A stretch of DNA of 9,450 bases from Thermocaproicibacter sp002397355 (GCA_036830905.1 DAISNS010000078.1:1-9450); one strand, 5' to 3'. Positions 1-6,148 are shown, counted from the stretch's first letter. Numbers and translations are program-made. Notes: generated by a model from the sequence alone, not told the origin.

Positions 1-69
1 AGGCAGCTTGGTGCTTAATCTGGCAAGCCGCCCTATTGTGTTTGGAGAAGCATCGCCTGATTGCTCCAT
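1..69 (-). CDS. N-terminal part of an unidentified protein, runs off the left edge
   Basis: Reading the minus strand from ATG at 69-67, 23 codons stay open to the window edge (MEQSGDASPNTIGRLARLST, then KLP). The start is supported by a purine-rich GGAGGGAAGGGA at 87-76, with about 6 bases between AGGGA and the ATG, and by an extended -10 (TGaTATTAT, 109-101) at a sensible distance upstream. The piece is too short to recognise a family, and no function is proposed. It points the same way as the membrane-protein gene at 214-762 and could be transcribed after it or from its own promoter. The open frame alone would be weak evidence; the ribosome binding site is what makes it credible. Confidence 0.4.
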   Translation of the reverse strand, partial: MEQSGDASPNTIGRLARLSTKLP

Positions 70-75
70 ACAAAA

Positions 76-109
76 TCCCTTCCCTCCATTCTATACAGAC
101 ATAATATCA
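76..109 (-). promoter_or_regulatory. Extended -10 and ribosome binding site for the left-edge gene
   Basis: On the minus strand TG-A-TATTAT occupies 109-101, followed 13 bases later by GGAGGGAAGGGA at 87-76. No good -35 hexamer is visible at the usual distance, which is tolerable for an extended -10 promoter. Expected transcription start is near 94. Confidence 0.35.
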
Positions 110-139
110 CATTTGGTGTCGAAAGGAAATATCTGGAAC

Positions 140-198
140 ATAAAAAGAAAAATATTTCAGAACACCCGCTTGACATGAGGTCGGTAAGGTAGTCAAGC
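140..198 (-). terminator. Weak candidate terminator after the DUF3862-like gene
   Basis: A perfect 7-bp inverted repeat, GCTTGAC (168-174) and GTCAAGC (192-198), encloses a 17-base loop just beyond the stop at 214 of the minus-strand gene. On that strand it is followed, after about 13 bases, by a T-rich run (about 158-140). The large loop and the gap before the T-run make it a poor intrinsic terminator. It could equally be a protein-binding site. Confidence 0.25.
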
Positions 199-213
199 AC
201 TCGCTGTATGTCC

Positions 214-762
214 TTATTCCAATCCGCTTTGCGATTTCATCAGCACAGTTAATTTGTCCTTCCCGGTAAATCCAATCGTGGCCTCGCCGCCGTTCTCTCC
301 CATCCACATATAAGAAATTGAATAGCTGTCTGTGCCCTTGTCACCGGATTCAAAGATGTTCTGACCGTCAGAACCAATTATTGCCTTTACTTCATCATAG
401 GTCATGCCAGTTTTAATCTTGTCATACGCTTCTTTCGCAATGCGCCCATCGCTTTCAGAAGATTGTTCGGAATCTAATTCCTTTTGCGCTTTCTCTAATG
501 CTTGCGTATAGGCTGAATCGTCAGCGCTACTTGCTTCATTATTTGACGTGCTCGCACTTCTACGGGCCTTATCCGCTTTGGAGCTGCTTTGCACAGGCGT
601 GCCGTCCGTCTCGGATGGAATAGACAAGCCGGCAATAAACAGCACTATACATATGGCCATTCCAATTAGACTATTCCTTTTCCTCTTTTTTTGGATAGCA
701 GAAATTATCAGCCAAGCTATACACACCCCAAACCCTAAGAATCCAATAATTTCAAATGCCAT
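214..762 (-). CDS. Two-helix membrane protein with DUF3862-like C-terminal domain
   Basis: A 182-residue protein. Residues 3-22 and 33-49 are hydrophobic helices separated by a very basic loop (KKRKR), so the protein is membrane-anchored. Residues 50-107 are a low-complexity Ser/Asp/Glu/Lys-rich linker. Residues 108-180 (from AKEAYDKIKTGMTYDEVKAI through a Trp and a GFTGK strand) resemble the small DUF3862/BLIP-like fold common in Bacillota lipoproteins and membrane proteins; its function is not established. The open frame extends back to 900, but no ribosome binding site precedes those earlier codons. GAGGGAGGGG at 784-775 supports a start at ATG 762 (12-base spacing) or at the in-frame GTG 768 (6-base spacing, one possible better choice). 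It is divergent from the RHH gene. The family call rests on sequence resemblance only. Confidence 0.8.
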   Translation of the reverse strand: MAFEIIGFLGFGVCIAWLIISAIQKKRKRNSLIGMAICIVLFIAGLSIPSETDGTPVQSSSKADKARRSASTSNNEASSADDSAYTQALEKAQKELDSEQSSESDGRIAKEAYDKIKTGMTYDEVKAIIGSDGQNIFESGDKGTDSYSISYMWMGENGGEATIGFTGKDKLTVLMKSQSGLE

Positions 763-787
763 ACTCACTCGAATCCCCTCCCTCATA

Positions 788-815
788 ATTTTACCATATT
801 TTTCTAATAAGTCAA
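788..815 (-). promoter_or_regulatory. Promoter of the DUF3862-like gene
   Basis: On the minus strand TTGACT (815-810) and TAAAAT (793-788) are separated by 16 bases, each one mismatch from the sigma-A consensus. The predicted start near 781 gives a leader of only about 20 bases that begins at the ribosome binding site. The promoter lies back to back with the RHH promoter, 24 bases away. Confidence 0.5.
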
Positions 816-834
816 TGCAAGAAAAGTTGAAAAC

Positions 835-873
835 AGCACTTGACAAGTACCTGTACAGTGCTATAATGGTACT
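835..873 (+). promoter_or_regulatory. Near-consensus promoter with nested inverted repeats (probable operator)
   Basis: TTGACA (840-845) and TATAAT (862-867) are both perfect consensus hexamers, 16 bases apart. Symmetric elements overlap them: AGCACT (835-840) with AGTGCT (857-862), AGTACC (846-851) with GGTACT (868-873), and ACTTG-A-CAAGT (838-848) across the -35. The TACCTGTA core at 848-855 recurs at a second site upstream of the Bro-N fragment. A promoter this strong with so much dyad symmetry is expected to be tightly repressed. Autoregulation by the RHH protein it drives is the simplest inference. Confidence 0.7.
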
Positions 874-890
874 TACAAGGAGGTGACATA

Positions 891-1043
891 ATGGCTCCAA
901 AGGCTATTGAGAACACCGAAAGAGTGAGCACTTATATTAGCGCCGAGCAGTTAAGGGAATTTAAGAAACGTGCCCGCGAAAAGGGAATGACTGTCAGCGG
1001 ATATATCAGATTGCTCATTATCGAGGAAATCTCAAAAAAATAA
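891..1043 (+). CDS. 50-residue ribbon-helix-helix (Arc/CopG-like) DNA-binding protein
   Basis: Too short for most gene callers but well supported: AAGGAGGTGA at 877-886 is a near-perfect ribosome binding site 7 bases before the ATG, behind a consensus promoter. The 50 residues read as one ribbon-helix-helix unit. A short strand (RVSTYIS, residues 11-17) precedes a helix (AEQLREFKKRAREKG, 18-32), then a turn (MTVSGY, 33-38) and a second helix (IRLLIIEEISKK). This matches the Arc/CopG/MobC-type fold, which binds DNA as a dimer through the strand. On plasmids and integrative elements such proteins act as autorepressors, antitoxins or relaxosome accessories. No toxin gene or relaxase is visible next to it, so repressor is the preferred reading; the repeats in its own promoter fit that. 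Confidence 0.75.
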   Translation: MAPKAIENTERVSTYISAEQLREFKKRAREKGMTVSGYIRLLIIEEISKK

Positions 1044-1088
1044 CGGAATCGCCCTCCCGTGGAAAGTTGAGCGAAACCGTTACGAAGC

Positions 1089-1128
1089 GGTATTTCTACC
1101 TGTAAATATTATAATACAGGTAGATACC
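1089..1128. promoter_or_regulatory. Inverted repeat around a -10 box, candidate operator of the Bro-N gene
   Basis: CTACCTGTA (1096-1104) and TACAGGTAG (1115-1123) form a perfect 9-bp inverted repeat with a 10-base centre. A further GGTAT/ATACC pair (1089-1093 and 1124-1128) lies outside a 2-base bulge. The centre contains a consensus TATAAT (1110-1115) directed at the Bro-N gene, though no good -35 is visible. The TACCTGTA core and its distance to the -10 (5 bases) echo the RHH promoter (6 bases), suggesting one repressor controls both. No T-run follows the repeat, so it does not look like a terminator. Confidence 0.5.
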
Positions 1129-1163
1129 ACTTTCAACACAAATTTTGAAAGGCGGTATTTTTC

Positions 1164-1262
1164 TTGTCAAATAACATTCAGGCATTTCAGAATCAGGAGT
1201 TCGGAGAACTTCGCACCATCGTAAAGGATGGGGAGCCGTGGTTCGTGGCGGCTGATGTGTGT
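1164..1262 (+). pseudogene. Bro-N phage antirepressor, 3'-truncated fragment
   Basis: A TTG start at 1164 follows AAAGGCGG (1148-1155) at 8 bases. About 33 codons follow the conserved opening of BRO-N domain antirepressors: SNNIQAFQNQEFGELRTIVK, then DGEPWFVAADVC. The W-F-V-A-x-D-V-C block is the family hallmark, and should be followed by an (R)xLGxxN-type segment and another 60 or more residues. Instead the homology stops at the Cys codon (1260-1262). The frame continues for ten unrelated codons (GSGTTAILIG) to a TGA at 1293-1295. The rest of the gene is replaced by sequence encoding a DUF5107/TPR protein in a different frame. BRO-N proteins occur in phages and mobile elements, where they act in lysogeny control; this fragment cannot be functional as such. 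Confidence 0.75.
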
Positions 1263-1264
1263 GG
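1257..1264. other. Breakpoint between AT-rich element DNA and GC-rich host-type DNA
   Basis: Homology to Bro-N ends at the Cys codon (1260-1262), and DUF5107-like protein sequence is readable in another frame from the GTG at 1259. Base composition changes sharply at the same place. No target-site duplication, att-like repeat or terminal inverted repeat can be recognised at this edge. Confidence 0.7.
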
Positions 1265-1963
1265 GAGCGGGACGACTGCTATCTTGATTGGGTGATCCTT
1301 GAGACCCAGGCCGGGCATTATGAAAAAGCCTGCAAATTGCTGAACGCGCGGCGGTTCCATATTTACGAAGGGGGGGAAGGGATGCTTACCCGCCACCACA
1401 CCTGGCTTTACACGCTGATGGGGGCGCGCGCCATGAAAAACGGGGAAGATGAAAAAGCGGAGGAATATTTCAAAACAGCCCTGATTTACCCGGCCAATTA
1501 TGGGGAAGGCAGGCATTACAGCGCCCAGGAGGGCAACGCCCTGTATTACACCGGCTTATGGCTGGAGCGCCAAAACCGGGAGGCGGAAGCGCGGAGCTTC
1601 TTTGAGAAAGCGGCCGGTCAGCCGCCCCATCTCACGGAGATCACGTATTTCGCCGCAAAATCCCTGGAAAAGCTGGGAAAACCGGCCGAAGCCGAAACCT
1701 TGTTCCAGGATATGCTCCGTGATGCGGAGGAACGACTGCGGACGGCGGATCTGCCCGGATACTTCGGCGTGGGGATGTCCGCTCCCCTTCCTTTTGAGCC
1801 GGACATTGAAAAGACGAACCGGATCGACGCCTACCTGGTCACGGCGCTGGCGGAGAAAGGCCTGGGCGGCGTTTCAGAATCCGCCGAGGCCGTGCGAAAG
1901 CTGAAAGCTTTGGATCCCTTTCATGTCAGGCTGGATTTCTTTTGCAAGCTGGGTATTTTGTAA
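1259..1963 (+). CDS. C-terminal fragment of a DUF5107-type TPR protein (5'-truncated)
   Basis: The 234 codons read as a run of tetratricopeptide helices: about residues 11-31, 52-76, 91-119, 127-158 and 188-218. Typical A/G/Y helix-packing patterns are visible, such as ALYYTGLWLERQNREAEARS. The segment RRFHIYEGGEG (residues 31-41) and the opening ERDDCYLDWV match the C-terminal TPR half of DUF5107 proteins, which usually exceed 1,000 residues and often sit in carbohydrate-utilisation loci. Only the last part is present. The GTG at 1259 is merely the first possible start after the breakpoint, has no proper ribosome binding site and probably is not a true start. The codons look well maintained, so the truncation is either recent or an assembly artefact. 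Stop TAA at 1961-1963; the GH5-like gene follows 77 bases later. Confidence 0.75.
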   Translation: MWERDDCYLDWVILETQAGHYEKACKLLNARRFHIYEGGEGMLTRHHTWLYTLMGARAMKNGEDEKAEEYFKTALIYPANYGEGRHYSAQEGNALYYTGLWLERQNREAEARSFFEKAAGQPPHLTEITYFAAKSLEKLGKPAEAETLFQDMLRDAEERLRTADLPGYFGVGMSAPLPFEPDIEKTNRIDAYLVTALAEKGLGGVSESAEAVRKLKALDPFHVRLDFFCKLGIL

Positions 1964-1964
1964 A

Positions 1965-1977
1965 CGCGCCTGGCGCG
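1965..1977. repeat. GC-rich 13-bp palindrome after the DUF5107 fragment
   Basis: CGCGCC-T-GGCGCG lies 2 bases after the stop codon. As RNA it could fold into a short hairpin, with a T4 stretch only from 1987. It might weakly terminate transcription of the upstream gene, but is not convincing as a classical terminator. Confidence 0.3.
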
Positions 1978-1986
1978 CATCCTCGC

Positions 1987-2032
1987 TTTTCAGAGATCTT
2001 TTACAGCGTAAAATAATGATAGCTTTGGAGGG
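1987..2032 (+). promoter_or_regulatory. Candidate promoter, operator-like palindrome and ribosome binding site of the GH5-like gene
   Basis: TTTTCA (1987-1992) and TAAAAT (2009-2014) are 16 bases apart (4/6 and 5/6 matches to sigma-A consensus). A perfect palindrome TTTTAC-agc-GTAAAA (1999-2013) covers the -10, the usual place for a repressor site. GGAGGG at 2027-2032 sits 8 bases before the ATG at 2041. This AT-rich pocket stands out in GC-rich surroundings. Confidence 0.45.
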
Positions 2033-2040
2033 CGTTCAAA

Positions 2041-3177
2041 ATGGGAAGCGTTTGGACAAAGGAAAAAGCGTGGGAATGGTACGACGGCCGTCCATGGCTG
2101 CGCGGCTGCAACTTTATGGGCAGCGACTGCGCAAACCGCATCGACCAGTGGCAGAAGCTGGGCTTCGAGGAACGGCTGAAAACAGCCGATGAGGAACTGG
2201 CCCTGGCGGCGGAAACGGGATTTAACACCATCCGCATCATCCTGGAATTTATCGTTTGGGACCGGGAGCACGACGGGTTTATGGAGCGCTTCGACCGCTA
2301 CCTCGAAACGGCGCACAGGCACGGCATCTCCTGCATGGTGGTGCTGGGCAACGACTGCATGCCGCCAAAAGACGAATTTTATCGCCCCCCGAGGCTGGGC
2401 GTCCAGCCCTGCGACTGGGGCTACCACGGCGGCAGAAAGCATTCCCAGCATTCCGACTTTGCCGCCATGGGGTATCATCTGCTGGACGATCCAAAGCTGG
2501 CGCAGCGCCATTACGAGTGGGTCCGCGAGATCATCGGGACGCATAAGAACGATCCGCGGATCGTCATGTGGGATTTATACAATGAAGCCGGCAACTCTCA
2601 TCGGGAAAAGGTCACGGTTTCCCATTTAAAGGAATTTTTCCGGATCGCCCGGGAAATCGATCCGTCCCAGCCGCTCACGTCCTGCACTTGGCGCTGCCCG
2701 GGCGATCCGGAGCAAGGGATCCCGGAGATCGAACGTATCGCCGTCGAGAATTCGGATATCGTCACCTTTCACAGCTATTCAAGCTATCAGGAAAATGTCC
2801 GGGTGATCAAACGCCTGAAAAGGTACGGCCGGCCCCTGGTGAACACGGAATGGCTGGCCCGGTGCCTGCACAATACGGTCCAGGAGATGTTCCCGCTGTT
2901 TTATCTGGAAAAGATCGGCTGCTACAACTGGGGTTTTGTGGCGGGCAGGTACCAGACGTATGAGCCTTGGAACGGCCTGTGGCAGGAATATGACAAGAAC
3001 CCGGATATCGACGTGGATTTCACCAAATGGTTTCACGATTTATACCGCCCCAATCACCGCCCTTACGATCCGAAGGAAATCGAGCTGATCAAGCGCTTCT
3101 GCTCCTACGCCGACCGCGATTTCGAGAGGGACGGAAAGGCGCCGCAGGGCGGTTCCCGCGTTATTCCGCCGCGGTAA
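2041..3177 (+). CDS. GH5-like (cellulase-fold) cytoplasmic glycoside hydrolase
   Basis: A 378-residue, single-domain (beta/alpha)8-type hydrolase of clan GH-A. Visible marks in order: RGCNFMGSDC near the N-terminus (21-30), the conserved Arg in FNTIRI (R65), the acid/base Glu in WDLYNEAGN (E182; NE-A instead of the common NE-P), FHSY (243-246), and the nucleophile Glu in LVNTEWLAR (E270), followed by the barrel Trp in YNWGF (W297). GH5 and related enzymes hydrolyse beta-1,4 linkages of glucans, mannans and similar polymers with retention, but the substrate cannot be read from the sequence. No signal peptide or binding module is present, so it probably acts in the cytoplasm on imported oligosaccharides. 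The start is set by GGAGGG at 2027. It is followed by a 331-base gap before the next hydrolase. Confidence 0.85.
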   Translation: MGSVWTKEKAWEWYDGRPWLRGCNFMGSDCANRIDQWQKLGFEERLKTADEELALAAETGFNTIRIILEFIVWDREHDGFMERFDRYLETAHRHGISCMVVLGNDCMPPKDEFYRPPRLGVQPCDWGYHGGRKHSQHSDFAAMGYHLLDDPKLAQRHYEWVREIIGTHKNDPRIVMWDLYNEAGNSHREKVTVSHLKEFFRIAREIDPSQPLTSCTWRCPGDPEQGIPEIERIAVENSDIVTFHSYSSYQENVRVIKRLKRYGRPLVNTEWLARCLHNTVQEMFPLFYLEKIGCYNWGFVAGRYQTYEPWNGLWQEYDKNPDIDVDFTKWFHDLYRPNHRPYDPKEIELIKRFCSYADRDFERDGKAPQGGSRVIPPR

Positions 3178-3184
3178 AGGCCGT

Positions 3185-3223
3185 GTAGGAGGGGCATACG
3201 GCGCGGCCGCCATCCGTTCCTAC
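3185..3223 (+). other. Potential RNA stem in the region after the GH5-like gene
   Basis: GTAGGA (3185-3190) can pair with TCCTAC (3218-3223), and ACGG (3198-3201) with CCGT (3214-3217), across a 7-base bulge. A competing GGCG/CGCC helix exists inside. It begins 7 bases after the stop codon and may protect the 3' end or form part of a termination region. Confidence 0.3.
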
Positions 3224-3240
3224 ATTGCGGAAAGCGGCGG

Positions 3241-3270
3241 ACGCCGAACGTGAAAGGCGTTTTGTTTTTC
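3241..3270 (+). terminator. Probable intrinsic terminator after the GH5-like gene
   Basis: ACGCC (3241-3245) and GGCGT (3256-3260) form a 5-bp stem, extendable by G-T pairs, with a 10-base loop. TTTGTTTTTC (3261-3270) follows immediately. The T-run is good, the stem modest. The rest of the gap to 3508 has a second small hairpin, CCGG-cgg-CCGG (3320-3330), followed by ACGTTTTTAT and an AT-rich patch to about 3360. I see no gene in 3178-3508. Confidence 0.5.
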
Positions 3271-3508
3271 TACCGCAAGGCAGTTCCACGTCGCAGACGA
3301 CGACATCATCGGCGGAAGCCCGGCGGCCGGACGTTTTTATATTTCTTCAATTTTCTTTCTGGAAAGCAACCGACGGTTCCGTCCGGCTATGATTGCACTG
3401 GAGATTCGGAAAGAATCCGGGCGGCGCGGGCCGGAGGAAGCGTGCCCGGCGAATCGCGCGAAAAGAATTCTGACGATGAGACGGAAAACAAAAGCTGGAG
3501 GGTTCGCG

Positions 3509-6103
3509 ATGGATGAAAAGCTGAGGGATGTTTTCGAGGGGAAAGAGGGCAACTATCTGCTGCCGTTTTTCTGGATGCACGAGGGAAACCGGGCCGGCTT
3601 GCCCGAGCGAATCCAGAAGGTTTGGGAAAGCGGCTGCCGAGCCTTCTGCGTCGAATCCCGTCCTTACGGGGATTTTTGCGGCCCGGAATGGTGGATCGAT
3701 ATGAAGACCATCCTGGAGGAAGCCGGAAAGCGGGACATGAAGGTCTGGATCCTGGACGACAAGCATTTCCCCACCGGGTTCGCCAACGGCCTTGTCAAGC
3801 GGAAATACCCGGAGAGGCGCCGCTGGTTTCTGCGGGAGCATCATACCGATCTGATGGGGCCGATGAAAGACGCGTCCCTCCTGGTCCCGCCGTGCGGGGA
3901 GGAAGAAACCCTGCTGGCCGTCTGCGCTTACCGGCGGACCGGACACGAAGAGGAAGTTTCGGGCGAGCCGGTCGTTCTCCCGGTGCGCCCCGGTTCCCCG
4001 TTTTTATACTGGAATGTGCCGGAAGGCTGCTGGCGCGTCTTTTTCCTCTACAAAACCCGCAAGGGATGCGGCGGCGAATACGAATGGTCGATCGACATGC
4101 TGTCGCGGGATTCGGTCCAGGTGTTGCTGGAAGCCGTTTACGAGCCTCATTACCGGCATTTCGGGAAATACTTCGGCAACACGCTGGCGGGCTTCTTTTC
4201 CGACGAGCCGGGCCTTTACTGCCACTATGTGGGGCCGTGGGGGCAGGACCCGGACTTGTACCGGCGGACGGTCGGGCAGCCGGGCGTGGCGCTCCCCTGG
4301 TCGGACGAGATTCCGGAAATCCTGCGGAGTGCCGGAATCTCCGATCCGCTCTCCGCTCTGCCCGGGCTTTGGTACCCCATCCGGGGAAAATCGCCCTCGA
4401 TCCGGCTGGCTTTCATGGACGCGGTAACCGGTCTGTGGAGCCGGAACTTTTCCCATCAGCTGGGCGATTGGTGCCGCCGGCACGGCGTCCGGTATATCGG
4501 GCACATCATCGAGGACAACGGCGCGCACGCCCGGCTGGGCTGCAGCGGAGGCCACTATTTCCGCTCCCTGGACGGCCAGGACATGAGCGGCATCGATATC
4601 GTCCTCCACCAGGTGATGCCCGGCATGGCCGATTACCCGACGGCCGCCCGCATTTCCGGCGGCGTGACGGATCCGGATTTTTTCCATTGCATCCTCGCCC
4701 AGCTGGCGGCTTCCCAGTCCCGCATCACACCGCATATGGAGGGCCGGGCTCTGTGCGAAGTATTCGGGGCGTTCGGCTGGGCGGAAAGCGTTCCCTTCAT
4801 GAAATGGCTGATCGACTTTCTTCTGGTGCGCGGCATCAACCATTTTGTCCCGCACGCTTTCACCGACCTTTACCCGGATCCCGACTGCCCGCCGCATTTT
4901 TACGCCGACGGCAACGACCCGCAGTTTTCCGGTTTTACCAAACTGATGAAGTATACCAACCGCGCCGCCCACCTGCTTTTCGGCACGGACCGGCAGGCCG
5001 ACGGGGCCGTCCTCTACCGCGCCGAAGCGGAATGGATGAACGGCGGCGACTGCATGCCGATGGAAAAACCCGCGAAGGCTCTGAGCGACGCGCAGATTGA
5101 TTATGATATTCTTCCGGCCGACGCGCTGGAAAACGCCCGTGCCGAAAACGGGAGGATGACGGTCAACGGACATTCCTACCGTTTTCTCGCCGTTCCTTCC
5201 GCAGAGTATTTGCCCGAACGGTTCTGGCGGGCGGCCGCGCGCCTCCACAGGGAGGGCGTCCCCCTCTTTTTCCTGGAACCCAGGCGGTACCGCGTCCCGG
5301 ATTTCTGCGGCGCCCTTCCCGGTGAAACCGTGTCGGTTCCCGATCTGGTTCCCACCGTCCGCAAACGGAAACTGGCGCACGACTACAAAGCGCGGGCCGA
5401 TTTCCTGCGCATCTCCCGCTTCCGCAGGGGAAGCGCTTCCTGTTTTATGCTGTTCAACGAATCCGCGGTTTCAGCGTTCCGAACAGAAGTCCGCCTTCCC
5501 TGCGCGGGCGATTATCTCAGGCTCGATCTTCTGGACGGCGTTTTCACCCGGGCAAATACGCGGGACGGGGCTGTGCCCGTGGATCTGGTCCCCGGCCAAT
5601 CGGAAATCCTTTTCTTCGACACATACGGCGCCGATTTCCTCGCGCGGTTTCCGAAGAAAACCCGCTGGAAAAAGGAGAGGGAAATTTCCGGCGGATGGGA
5701 AATCTCTCTGCTGGAGCTTGGAAAAGAAAAAGAGTACCGGGCGTTCCGCCGCGATTCGGAGCTGTTCAACGTCACCGGCCCGGAAGGGCGGCCGGACTTC
5801 TCCGGGCTGATCCGTTATCGGACGGAATTCTCCGTGGACAAGGCGGCGCCGATGTGCCTTGACCTGGGCCGGGTGGGATTTACCGCCCGCGTCATCCTCA
5901 ACGGAAAAGACCTCGGCCTGCGCATCTGCGCCCCCTATCGGTGGGACGTCGGCGGCGCCGTCCGGGCCGGAGCCAATTCCCTGGAGATCGTTGCCGCCAA
6001 CACATTGGTGCAGCGGCTGAAAGATCCTTTCTCCGTTTACATGCCGATCCCGCCCAGCGGCGTAACGGGGCCCGTCAGCTTATTGCGGATGGAACAAGAG
6101 TGA
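3509..6103 (+). CDS. Large GH106/GH2-related glycoside hydrolase, cytoplasmic
   Basis: An 864-residue protein. The start is ATG 3509 with GGAGGG at 3497-3502 (6-base spacing); 40 more open codons upstream lack a ribosome binding site. Residues about 15-500 look like a TIM-barrel catalytic region: FFWMHEGN (20-27), VWILDDKHFPTGFANG (79-94), FFSDEPG (229-235), GHIIEDN (331-337), ALCEVFGAFGW (414-424) and the following FLLVRGINHFVPHAF. Candidate acidic residues are E233, E335 and E417; which are catalytic is not certain. Residues about 765-860 (GLIRYRTEFSV, VILNGKDLG, PYRWDVGGAVRAGANSLEI) match the jelly-roll sugar-binding domain of GH2-type enzymes, placed at the C-terminus as in GH106 alpha-L-rhamnosidases and relatives. 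I cannot assign a CAZy family or substrate. No signal peptide is visible. It ends at TGA 6101-6103, before a pair of strong hairpins. Confidence 0.8.
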   Translation: MDEKLRDVFEGKEGNYLLPFFWMHEGNRAGLPERIQKVWESGCRAFCVESRPYGDFCGPEWWIDMKTILEEAGKRDMKVWILDDKHFPTGFANGLVKRKYPERRRWFLREHHTDLMGPMKDASLLVPPCGEEETLLAVCAYRRTGHEEEVSGEPVVLPVRPGSPFLYWNVPEGCWRVFFLYKTRKGCGGEYEWSIDMLSRDSVQVLLEAVYEPHYRHFGKYFGNTLAGFFSDEPGLYCHYVGPWGQDPDLYRRTVGQPGVALPWSDEIPEILRSAGISDPLSALPGLWYPIRGKSPSIRLAFMDAVTGLWSRNFSHQLGDWCRRHGVRYIGHIIEDNGAHARLGCSGGHYFRSLDGQDMSGIDIVLHQVMPGMADYPTAARISGGVTDPDFFHCILAQLAASQSRITPHMEGRALCEVFGAFGWAESVPFMKWLIDFLLVRGINHFVPHAFTDLYPDPDCPPHFYADGNDPQFSGFTKLMKYTNRAAHLLFGTDRQADGAVLYRAEAEWMNGGDCMPMEKPAKALSDAQIDYDILPADALENARAENGRMTVNGHSYRFLAVPSAEYLPERFWRAAARLHREGVPLFFLEPRRYRVPDFCGALPGETVSVPDLVPTVRKRKLAHDYKARADFLRISRFRRGSASCFMLFNESAVSAFRTEVRLPCAGDYLRLDLLDGVFTRANTRDGAVPVDLVPGQSEILFFDTYGADFLARFPKKTRWKKEREISGGWEISLLELGKEKEYRAFRRDSELFNVTGPEGRPDFSGLIRYRTEFSVDKAAPMCLDLGRVGFTARVILNGKDLGLRICAPYRWDVGGAVRAGANSLEIVAANTLVQRLKDPFSVYMPIPPSGVTGPVSLLRMEQE

Positions 6104-6121
6104 ATTCCGGGGAAAAAACAA

Positions 6122-6145
6122 GGGGAGCGCCGACGAAGCGTCCCC
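6122..6145. terminator. First of two tandem hairpins after the large hydrolase gene
   Basis: GGGGA (6122-6126) pairs with TCCCC (6141-6145) and CGC (6128-6130) with GCG (6138-6140), around a 7-base loop with one bulged G. It begins 18 bases after the stop codon. No T-run follows on the plus strand; on the minus strand a T6 run (6113-6118 complement) follows, so it may end transcription arriving from the right. Confidence 0.4.
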
Positions 6146-6148
6146 CGG

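Noticed and set aside
763..900. N-terminal extension of the DUF3862-like gene up to 900
   Set aside because: The extra 46 codons overlap the divergent promoter and the start of the RHH gene and have no ribosome binding site, whereas GAGGGAGGGG precedes the start at 762/768.
1089..1128. Inverted repeat as a transcription terminator of the RHH gene
   Set aside because: The repeat has an AT-rich centre containing TATAAT and no T-run afterwards, so an operator/promoter role fits better.
3389..3508. 40-codon N-terminal extension of the large hydrolase
   Set aside because: No ribosome binding site precedes ATG 3389, and the residues are Arg-rich and unlike a protein N-terminus; GGAGGG sits 6 bases before ATG 3509.
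3622..5100. 492-codon plus-strand open frame overlapping the large hydrolase gene
   Set aside because: Its translation is low-complexity Arg/Pro/Gly sequence without recognisable motifs, while the overlapping frame has clear hydrolase motifs.
4004..5380. 458-codon minus-strand open frame inside the large hydrolase gene
   Set aside because: It lies antisense to a well-supported protein, has no ribosome binding site, and is rich in Arg/Gly/Ala/Pro as expected for a shadow frame in GC-rich DNA.
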